In this document: positions 34,344-40,412 of the stretch, one piece after another
Numbering within the stretch: the first letter of the stretch is position 1
Layout: each line of letters opens with the position of its first letter
Source: Mycobacterium sp.
Lineage (GTDB): Bacteria; Actinomycetota; Actinomycetes; Mycobacteriales; Mycobacteriaceae
Length of the DNA: 40,412 nt
NCBI GenBank assembly: GCA_020438845.1
Contig: JAGQTV010000104.1
Coordinates: 1-40,412 of the forward strand
Direction of reading: 5' to 3'
Translations under genes and position numbers: made by a program
Notes under the pieces: model-generated
The model's input: only the letters and a program-made list of their open reading frames with translations
What the model was told of the DNA's origin: nothing
Database searches by the model: none

Positions 34344-35786
34344 TCAGTACGCGCCGTTGCGCCCCAACACCGCGCGCACCGTCTTCAGGATGAGGACTAG
34401 GTCGGTGCCCATCGACCAGTTCTCCACATAGGACAGGTCCAGCCGAACTGACTGATCCCATGTCAGGTCCGAGCGTCCACTGACTTGCCACAACCCGGTA
34501 ACTCCAGGGCGCACCAAAAGCCGCCTGCGGACCTCGCCGTCGTATGTTGCGACCTCACGCTGCAGAGGCGGCCGGGGACCCACCACTGACATGTCACCTC
34601 TGATGACGTTGATGAACTGAGGGATCTCGTCGATGCTGAAGCGCCGCAGTATCTTCCCGACCGGGGTGATGCGGGGATCCTCCCGCATTTTGAACAAGAC
34701 CCCGCCGTGGCTCTCGTTCTGGTGGGCTAGATCATCCAGCAGTGCCTCGGCGTTGCTCACCATGGTGCGCAGTTTGAGCATGGTGAACGGTTCTCCGTCC
34801 AGTCCGACGCGCTCGGCGGCGTAAAACACCGGGCCTCGGCTGGTGAGTTTGACAGCGACGGCCGCCACAAGAAGCACAGGAGCCGCTGCGGTGAGTGCGG
34901 CCGCAGCGAAGCAAATGTCGAACGTCCTTTTGTGGAAGCGTTTGGCTTCCTGATAGTGGGGCCGTTCGACGTGCAGCAGCGCGTAACCCGGGATGGGATG
35001 CATCATCAACCGGGTCGACGTGGGCGAGACGATCAGGTCGATGTCCTGGGATTCCAAATCCCAGAGCAGGTTGCGGATACCACGGCTGCCGAAGCGTTCC
35101 ATGCCGGTTAGCGCCACGGTGTTCGCGCCGCATTTCTTGAGCGCGGCCAAAGCCTGCCTCTCGTCGCCAAGAATTGACACCCGTGTTCCCGCGACATCGA
35201 GAGTGTCCCCGTGTTCATGGTCGTAAATTCCGACACCGACAACGTCGTAGAAGTGGTCGCTATTTCGGGTCAGGTCGCTCACCAGCGTCACCACTGCATC
35301 ACGATCGCCGATGACGACCAGAGGGTTCTGACAGTCGCCCCTGGCCCGCCGCAGAACCATATGCCTGCGCCACGCCCACCGGCTGATCAACAGCCCAAAA
35401 GTTCCAGCGGGCAATGCGACTGCGAGATAGCCGCGGGAAGGCTCAACTTTCAACAGGAGGGCCACGATCGCGACAAAGCCGAACACCCAGAAGGTGGCAC
35501 TTCCAACCCTGCGGTACTCGTCGAGTCCTGCACCGAGCACCCGTGGTGAGCGGGTCTGAAAGATACTCAGCGCCGCCAACCACATCAGGCCGAGGACGAA
35601 AGGAAGGGGCCCCATCGCTCCGTGGGCGAAGATTCCCAAAGGCGTGACGTCAAATCGGACGTACTGCGCTAGCAACAAGGCGGCGAGAACGACCAAGAGG
35701 TCTGTCACCAGCAAGCGCGGACCGTAGCGCGTCTGCCAGTGCGTCCCATGGGAAGTCCGAACTGCTACTGGGATCTTGGTGACCAA
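34344..35786 (-). CDS. Undecaprenyl-phosphate sugar phosphotransferase (WbaP type)
   Basis: The TTG at 35786 is supported by GGAGGG 6 bases upstream. The 480-residue protein has four hydrophobic segments in its first ~130 residues. A Rossmann-like middle domain contains NPLVVIGDRDAVVTLVSDLT (about residues 154-173). A fifth hydrophobic segment, near 296-316, leads into the catalytic bacterial sugar transferase domain. Key segments there are ERVGLDGEPFTMLKLRTMV, ITPVGKILRRFSIDEIPQFI, GDMSVVGPRPPLQREV and RPGVTGLWQVSGRSDLTWDQ. It transfers hexose-1-phosphate (usually glucose or galactose) from a UDP-sugar to undecaprenyl or decaprenyl phosphate, the first step of repeat-unit assembly. It is separated from the other locus genes by the IS3 element and so needs its own promoter. 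Confidence 0.9.
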   Translation of the reverse strand: MVTKIPVAVRTSHGTHWQTRYGPRLLVTDLLVVLAALLLAQYVRFDVTPLGIFAHGAMGPLPFVLGLMWLAALSIFQTRSPRVLGAGLDEYRRVGSATFWVFGFVAIVALLLKVEPSRGYLAVALPAGTFGLLISRWAWRRHMVLRRARGDCQNPLVVIGDRDAVVTLVSDLTRNSDHFYDVVGVGIYDHEHGDTLDVAGTRVSILGDERQALAALKKCGANTVALTGMERFGSRGIRNLLWDLESQDIDLIVSPTSTRLMMHPIPGYALLHVERPHYQEAKRFHKRTFDICFAAAALTAAAPVLLVAAVAVKLTSRGPVFYAAERVGLDGEPFTMLKLRTMVSNAEALLDDLAHQNESHGGVLFKMREDPRITPVGKILRRFSIDEIPQFINVIRGDMSVVGPRPPLQREVATYDGEVRRRLLVRPGVTGLWQVSGRSDLTWDQSVRLDLSYVENWSMGTDLVLILKTVRAVLGRNGAY

Positions 35787-36145
35787 GTTGTCCCTCCCGT
35801 CTGCCCTCCGCGGCCACGTAAAGCTAACTCACAGCAACCCTGCCGGGAACCTGGCTGCTTGCCCCATCTGAGCAAATAGCCTGAAGCAACCGGCCTTTTT
35901 TCGCTAGTGGCTTTCGTCACCAATCTTCGACTGCAAAAAGTATTCCACAGCGGCAATGTTCGTGGGAAGTGAAAGCGTCAAACCCTGCAAACCCAGCAAC
36001 CGCCATGGCTGGGCGTACCGCGCGCGAGGTGAGACAAAATTCTCAGTTTAATCACAGGAAGTCGGGCTGTGGATCCGTTGCCGGGAATCGACCTTGCTAT
36101 CTAATAGGCTTCCGATTTAGACAAACCCACTTCAGGAGGTCACGG
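35787..36145. other. Divergent intergenic region, wbaP-type gene/SDR
   Basis: This 359-bp region separates two divergent operons and has no gene I can support. Near the SDR end, TTGCCG (36078-36083) and CTAATA lie 17 bp apart and may be a weak promoter. A perfect AGGAGGT RBS sits at 36134-36140. The frame open from 35969 is rejected as coding for lack of RBS and family homology. Confidence 0.5.
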
Positions 36146-36886
36146 ATGCCACTACTGGCTGGGCGTACGGCGATCGTCACCGGTGGGGCGCAAGGTCTGG
36201 GCTTCGCGATCGCTGAGCAGTTCGTTGCCGAGGGTGCGCGCGTTGTGATCGGTGATCTCGACATAGAGGTCACCCGTTCTGCGGCAGACCGACTCGCCGG
36301 TCCCGGCGTGACGCGGGGGGTCCGCTGCGACGTCACCACCGCTGGGGATGTCGATTGCTTGGTCGCCGCTGCCGTGGATCAGTTCGGAAGCCTGGACATC
36401 ATGGTGAACAACGCTGGCATTACCCGTGACGCGACCCTGCGGAAGATGACCGAGCAGCAGTTCGACGAGGTGATCGCCGTCCACCTCAAAGGAACCTGGA
36501 ATGGCACCCGGGCGGCTGCGGCGGTGATGCGTGAGCAGGGCCGCGGGGCGATCATCAACATGTCGTCGATCTCGGGCAAGGTTGGGCTGGTAGGGCAGAC
36601 CAACTACTCGGCGGCCAAAGCCGGCATCGTCGGACTCACCAAGGCGGCCGCGAAGGAACTCGCTCATCTCGGTGTTCGCGTCAATGCCATACAGCCAGGA
36701 CTGATCCGCTCAGCCATGACTGAAGCGATGCCGCAGCGCATCTGGGACGCCAAGCTGGCCGAGGTACCGATGGGCCGCGCGGGAGAGCCGTCAGAGGTTG
36801 CAACGGTAGCGGTCTTTCTGGCCTCAGACATGTCGTCGTATATGACCGGGGCGGTTCTGGAGGTTACCGGCGGGCGACACCTGTGA
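36146..36886 (+). CDS. SDR oxidoreductase, FabG-like
   Basis: The ATG at 36146 follows a perfect AGGAGGT, 6 bases away. The 246-residue classical SDR has [15 protein letters not shown] (NAD(P) loop, from about residue 12), [14 protein letters not shown] (about 89-102) and the catalytic Ser in [12 protein letters not shown]155 and K159 fall in [11 protein letters not shown] (approximate numbering). The D-I-D after the second strand (VIGDLDIEV) suggests NADH rather than NADPH. These are the features of 3-oxoacyl-ACP/CoA reductases; the in vivo substrate is probably a hydroxyacyl-CoA or similar. The stop overlaps the acyl-CoA dehydrogenase start (GTGA), so the two act together, likely in fatty-acid or side-chain degradation. 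Confidence 0.85.
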   Translation: MPLLAGRTAIVTGGAQGLGFAIAEQFVAEGARVVIGDLDIEVTRSAADRLAGPGVTRGVRCDVTTAGDVDCLVAAAVDQFGSLDIMVNNAGITRDATLRKMTEQQFDEVIAVHLKGTWNGTRAAAAVMREQGRGAIINMSSISGKVGLVGQTNYSAAKAGIVGLTKAAAKELAHLGVRVNAIQPGLIRSAMTEAMPQRIWDAKLAEVPMGRAGEPSEVATVAVFLASDMSSYMTGAVLEVTGGRHL

Positions 36887-38076
36887 CTCGTCTGGCGGAA
36901 ACCCTCGGCCTCACCGACGTTCAAATCGACATCCTGGCGACGGTACGGCGATTTGTCGACAAGGAGGTTATCCCGAACGCCCAGGACCTCGAGCACGCCG
37001 ATACCTACCCGCAGGAGATCGTCGACCGAATGCGCCACATGGGTCTGTTCGGATTGATGATCCCCGCCAAGTACGGCGGGTTGGGGGAGTCGCTGCTGAC
37101 CTATGCGCTATGTGTGGAGGAACTCGCCCGCGGCTGGATGAGCATCTCCGGAGTCCTTAACACCCACTTCATCGTCGCCTACATGATCCGTCAGCACGGG
37201 ACCGACGCCCAGAAGCGGCGGTTCCTGCCGGGGATGGCCACTGGGGAAATACGCGGCGCGTTTTCGATGTCCGAACCCGAGGTGGGATCCGACGTCGCCG
37301 CGATCCGGACCCGGGCGGTCCGCAGCCACGACGGCACCTACCGGATCAGCGGTCAGAAGATGTGGCTGACCAACGGCGCCAGTTCCACCCTGGTCGCGGT
37401 GTTGGTGCGCACCGACGAAGGTGCCGACAGGCCGCACGGAAACCTCACCGCGTTCCTGATCGAGAAACCGGTCGGTGTCGGCGAGGTCGCTCCCGGACTG
37501 ACCGTCCCGGGGAAGATCGACAAGCTCGGTTATAAGGGCATCGACACCACCGAACTGATCTTCGACGGCTACCCGGCCGAGACCGACGACATCTTGGGAG
37601 CGGTGCCGGGGCGGGGATTCGCGCAGATGATGGACGGCGTGGAGGTCGGCAGGGTCAACGTCGCCGCGCGTGCGTGTGGGGTCGGCATCCGGGCCTTCGA
37701 ACTGGCGGTCCGCTATGCCCAACAGCGGCAGACTTTCGGCAAACCGATCGCCGAGCACCAGGCCGTCGCCTTCCAACTCGCCGAGATGGCGACCAAAGTC
37801 GAAGCCGCGCATCTGATGATGGTTAACGCTGCCCGGTTGAAGGACTCCGGTCAGCGCAACGACCTGCGGGCCGGTATGGCGAAATACCTTGCCAGCGAGT
37901 ACTGCGTCGAGGTCACCCAACAGAGCTTCCGCATCCACGGCGGCTACGGCTACTCCAAGGAATACGAAATCGAACGGCTTATGCGCGACGCCCCCTTCCT
38001 GCTGATCGGGGAAGGCACCAGCGAGATCCAGAAGACCATCATCAGCAAGCGCTTGCTCAGCGAGTACCGGATCTGA
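36883..38076 (+). CDS. Acyl-CoA dehydrogenase
   Basis: The 397-residue flavoenzyme starts at GTG 36883, overlapping the SDR stop. The three-part acyl-CoA dehydrogenase plan is clear: an N-terminal helical domain, a beta domain with [20 protein letters not shown] (about residues 126-145) and [19 protein letters not shown], and a C-terminal helical domain. The last includes [20 protein letters not shown] (FAD contacts) and ending [37 protein letters not shown] is the standard FAD/base segment. It oxidises the C2-C3 bond of an acyl-CoA and passes electrons to ETF. Chain length cannot be inferred. Two bases separate its stop from the GTG start of the molybdoenzyme. Confidence 0.9.
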   Translation: MTRLAETLGLTDVQIDILATVRRFVDKEVIPNAQDLEHADTYPQEIVDRMRHMGLFGLMIPAKYGGLGESLLTYALCVEELARGWMSISGVLNTHFIVAYMIRQHGTDAQKRRFLPGMATGEIRGAFSMSEPEVGSDVAAIRTRAVRSHDGTYRISGQKMWLTNGASSTLVAVLVRTDEGADRPHGNLTAFLIEKPVGVGEVAPGLTVPGKIDKLGYKGIDTTELIFDGYPAETDDILGAVPGRGFAQMMDGVEVGRVNVAARACGVGIRAFELAVRYAQQRQTFGKPIAEHQAVAFQLAEMATKVEAAHLMMVNAARLKDSGQRNDLRAGMAKYLASEYCVEVTQQSFRIHGGYGYSKEYEIERLMRDAPFLLIGEGTSEIQKTIISKRLLSEYRI

Positions 38077-38078
38077 TC

Positions 38079-40262
38079 GTGGCCGCTGAGACTAAGACGA
38101 CCTACTGCCGGATCTGCGAATCACTGTGCGGCATGGTCGCCACCGTTCAAGACGGCCGCCTGGTGGAGTTGCGGCCCGACAAGGCCCATCCGCTGTCGGC
38201 CGGCTTCGCCTGTCAGAAGGGCATCGCGTTCACCGAGGTGGTCAACGACCCCGACCGGGTGACCGTCCCGCTGCGGCGCGTGGCTGACGGCTCGTTCGAG
38301 GAGGTCGGCTGGGACGAGGCGCTGGCCGACATCGCGGCGCGGTTGGGCGAGATCCACCGCCGGTACGGATCCGGGGCCGTCGGCTGGTATTTCGGCAACC
38401 CCGGGGCTTTCAGCTATTCGCATCTGCTGGCGGTGCTGCTGTTCGTCAAGGGCCTGGGCCTGGGCACCCACCTCTACACCGCCTCCTCCCAGGACACCAA
38501 CAGCCGCATCATGGCCAGCCAACTGCTCTACGGGGTCCCTAACGCCGTGCCGATCCCGGACCTCTCGCGCACCGACCTGCTGGTGGTGATGGGCGCCAAC
38601 CCCGTCGTCTCGCACGGCAGCATCCTCACCGCGCCGCGCATCCGAGACCGCCTGCACGACGTGGTCGAGCGCGGCGGACGCGTCGTCGTCGTCGACCCGC
38701 GCCGCACCGAGACCGCGGCGCAGTTCGAGTGGCTAGGCATCGTCCCCGACACCGACGCACTGTTTCTGCTGTCGCTGCTGGCGGTGCTGTTCGCCGAGGG
38801 CCTCGTCGACCGGCGACGGGTGAGCGCACAGGCCGAGGGGCTGGATTGGCTGGCCGCCCAGTGCGCGCCGTTCACCCCCGAACGCACAGAACCCGTCACC
38901 GGCATTCCCGCCGGGACCGTGCGTGGCCTGGCCCGCGACCTGGCTGGCACACGCGCCGCGGTCTACGGGCGGTTGGGCACCTGCGCGGGACGGTTCGGCA
39001 CCCTGGCGTCCTATCTCATCGACGCGGTCAACCTGTGTGCCGGCAATCTCGACGTCCCCGGTGGATCGGTGTTCGGCTCCTACGGTCTGCCCGGCGAGCA
39101 CGCGGCGTTCGCCGCCCTCGGGGCGGTCCTGCGCCGCGACTACCGCCGAAACCGTTCGCGCATCGGCGGATTTGGCAACCTCGTGCACACCGAACCGGCC
39201 ACCATGATCGCCAAGGAGATCACCACCGCGGGCGACCGGCAGATCAGGGCGCTGTTCGTCAGCGCCGGAAATCCCGTCCTGTCGGTACCTAACGGCGCCG
39301 AACTCCAGACCGCCATGGGCGAGCTTGAGCTGTCGGTTGGATTGGACCTCTACGTCACCGAGACCACCGCGCTGTGCGACTACGTCCTGCCGGTCACCAC
39401 CATGTACGAGCGCGACGACTTCGGATTGCTCTTCCAGCCCTTCCACGTCACCCCGTTCCGCCAGGTGACCGAGGCGGTGGCAGAACCACGCGGCCAGACC
39501 CGCAGCGAATGGCAGATCGTCGACGACCTGATGAGCCGGATGCCCTGGCATACCCCGGCGTTCGCGGTGGTCTCGGTCCTGCGTTCGGCGGCAGGGCTTG
39601 TCGGCCTCAGACTCAGCCCGCGGCCGTTGGCTGACGCGGTCATCCGGCTGGCCCGCGGCGGGGACCTGTTCGGGCTGCGCCGCGGTGGGTTGTCCTTCCG
39701 CCGCTTGGCCGCCGAGCACCCGCACGGCGTCGTCGTGGCACCGGACGTCGAAACCGGGGTGCTCGGCAGTGTCGTCGGCTACCGCGGCGGACGGATCCGG
39801 TTGCAGCACAACGAGATCAAGACCGAGATTGCCGTCCTGGGTTCGCGGCAGGGTCCCGGCGACTACCCGCTGCGGCTCATCGGCATGCGCGAGACCCGCT
39901 CGGAGAACTCCTGGATGCACAACGCGCCCTTGCTGATGCGCGGCGAACGCGGACCGCGGGCGTTGATGCACGCCGAGGACGCCGCAGCGCGGGGAATCGC
40001 CGACGGGGACGAGGTGCTGGTGCGCTCGGCCCACGGGCAGATCGGGCTGCCGGTGAAGCTCACCACCGACATCGTCGTCGGTGTTGTCGCGATCCCGCAT
40101 GGGTGGGGCCACAACGGCCGTGGCGGATGGCGGCTGGCCAACGGCGTGGGTGGGGCCAACGTCAACCAATTGACCTCCAACGACCCCGCCGACGTGGAGG
40201 CGCTGTCCGGGCAGGCCTGGCTGACCGGCATCCCGATCGAGGTGCAGGCCGCCCGCAGGTGA
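38079..40262 (+). CDS. Molybdopterin (bis-MGD) oxidoreductase, FeS-containing
   Basis: The 727-residue protein begins at GTG 38079. The N-terminal [4Fe-4S] motif is C10-x2-C13-x3-C17-x27-C45, followed by the conserved Lys (QKG). The molybdopterin domain includes LLVVMGANPVVSHGSILTAP and VVVVDPRRTETAAQFEWLGI. The C-terminal molydopterin dinucleotide-binding domain has RLIGMRETRSENSWMHNAPL and ending IPHGWGHNGRGGW. At the Mo-ligand position the segment reads YTASSQDTNSRIMASQ, with no Cys or Sec, so it is not a standard formate dehydrogenase; Asp or Ser ligation is likely. No Tat signal, so it is cytoplasmic. Its place after an SDR and an acyl-CoA dehydrogenase suggests oxidation or hydroxylation of an acyl or aromatic substrate. 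Confidence 0.85.
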   Translation: MAAETKTTYCRICESLCGMVATVQDGRLVELRPDKAHPLSAGFACQKGIAFTEVVNDPDRVTVPLRRVADGSFEEVGWDEALADIAARLGEIHRRYGSGAVGWYFGNPGAFSYSHLLAVLLFVKGLGLGTHLYTASSQDTNSRIMASQLLYGVPNAVPIPDLSRTDLLVVMGANPVVSHGSILTAPRIRDRLHDVVERGGRVVVVDPRRTETAAQFEWLGIVPDTDALFLLSLLAVLFAEGLVDRRRVSAQAEGLDWLAAQCAPFTPERTEPVTGIPAGTVRGLARDLAGTRAAVYGRLGTCAGRFGTLASYLIDAVNLCAGNLDVPGGSVFGSYGLPGEHAAFAALGAVLRRDYRRNRSRIGGFGNLVHTEPATMIAKEITTAGDRQIRALFVSAGNPVLSVPNGAELQTAMGELELSVGLDLYVTETTALCDYVLPVTTMYERDDFGLLFQPFHVTPFRQVTEAVAEPRGQTRSEWQIVDDLMSRMPWHTPAFAVVSVLRSAAGLVGLRLSPRPLADAVIRLARGGDLFGLRRGGLSFRRLAAEHPHGVVVAPDVETGVLGSVVGYRGGRIRLQHNEIKTEIAVLGSRQGPGDYPLRLIGMRETRSENSWMHNAPLLMRGERGPRALMHAEDAAARGIADGDEVLVRSAHGQIGLPVKLTTDIVVGVVAIPHGWGHNGRGGWRLANGVGGANVNQLTSNDPADVEALSGQAWLTGIPIEVQAARR

Positions 40263-40350
40263 CTTCGGCGCGGAATCAAGCGCTGGGTGGCTGTTGCGAA
40301 ATGCCGAGTGGGGTGTTTGGTGTTCGGCGGTGATCGCGGAACCATGGGGT

Positions 40351-40412
40351 ATGGCTCGTTCGTATCGCTCGGTGGTGCGTGATCAGGAGTTTTTGTTGCC
40401 GCCGAATATGGC
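40351..40412 (+). CDS. IS1182-like transposase, 5' end (cut by window)
   Basis: The ATG at 40351 opens MARSYRSVVRDQEFLLPPN, the usual N-terminus of IS1182-family transposases (MARxYRPVxRDQxFLLPPxM). Only 20 codons are visible. The element's left end must lie between the molybdoenzyme stop (40262) and here, but one repeat end cannot be defined without the other. Confidence 0.6.
   Translation, partial: MARSYRSVVRDQEFLLPPNM

Noticed and set aside
35969-36145. Longer N-terminus for the SDR starting at 35969
   Set aside because: A perfect AGGAGGT at 36134-36140 serves the ATG at 36146, which gives the normal SDR length; the extra 59 residues have no family match.
36006-36168. 13-base direct repeat TGGCTGGGCGTAC at 36006-36018 and 36156-36168
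   Set aside because: Only two copies, one inside the SDR coding sequence; too short and isolated to support a mobile or regulatory role.
38733-40169. 478-residue minus-strand frame inside the molybdoenzyme gene
   Set aside because: Shadow of the plus-strand gene, with no start signal or domain; the plus-strand frame carries the 4Fe-4S and molybdopterin motifs.

Overview
The window looks like chromosomal DNA from a high-GC actinomycete, most likely a Mycobacterium or Mycolicibacterium. The main reasons are a FadA (403 aa) and FadB (711 aa) pair that matches the mycobacterial beta-oxidation trifunctional complex in size and motifs, frequent GTG/TTG starts, many 4-base stop/start overlaps, and remnants of IS families common in mycobacteria. 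The assignment rests on recall of these families; no database was searched.

Layout. (1) Positions 1-17276 form a patchwork region, visibly richer in A and T than the rest over roughly 1.5-7.4 kb and 12.9-16.6 kb, bounded by transposase fragments (1-1430 on the left, 16690-17276 on the right). It holds a GT4 glycosyltransferase, a nucleotide-sugar epimerase, UDP-glucose 6-dehydrogenase, an acyltransferase-3 membrane protein, several SAM methyltransferases, an AsnB-type amidotransferase, a heparinase II/III-family lyase and a second GT4. It also has at least two decayed genes: a multiply frameshifted GDP-mannose 6-dehydrogenase and a methyltransferase remnant. The theme is uronic-acid polysaccharide or glycoconjugate synthesis and tailoring, partly decayed. 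(2) 17317-20759 carries fadA-fadB behind a recognisable promoter. A perfect 21-bp hairpin follows and separates them from a converging tRNA-Lys(UUU) gene. (3) 20946-35786 is a polysaccharide locus of the Wzx/Wzy type. An eight-gene, tightly coupled minus-strand operon (27719 down to 20946) encodes a methyltransferase, a WcaF-like acetyltransferase, a GT4, GDP-L-fucose synthase, two SGNH-like membrane-anchored proteins and two Wzz-like proteins. A divergent plus-strand operon (27778-31252) encodes a Wzy-like polymerase/ligase, a GT2 and a Wzx-like flippase. A secreted GH16 glucanase, a serine-acetyltransferase-like protein and the initiating polyprenyl-phosphate sugar transferase complete the set. 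A dead IS3-family element (32712-34253) has inserted between the GH16 gene and the initiating transferase. (4) 36146-40262 is a coupled operon of an SDR, an acyl-CoA dehydrogenase and a molybdopterin oxidoreductase. The window ends in the first codons of an IS1182-like transposase.

Together the cluster in (3) contains most steps of a polymerised heteropolysaccharide: lipid-linked initiation, sugar addition, fucose supply, O-acetylation and methylation, flipping, polymerisation, length control and secreted trimming. Notable oddities are a Wzz protein fused to a kinase-like domain with no recognisable Walker A loop, and two adjacent SGNH proteins that both lack the catalytic histidine of block V.
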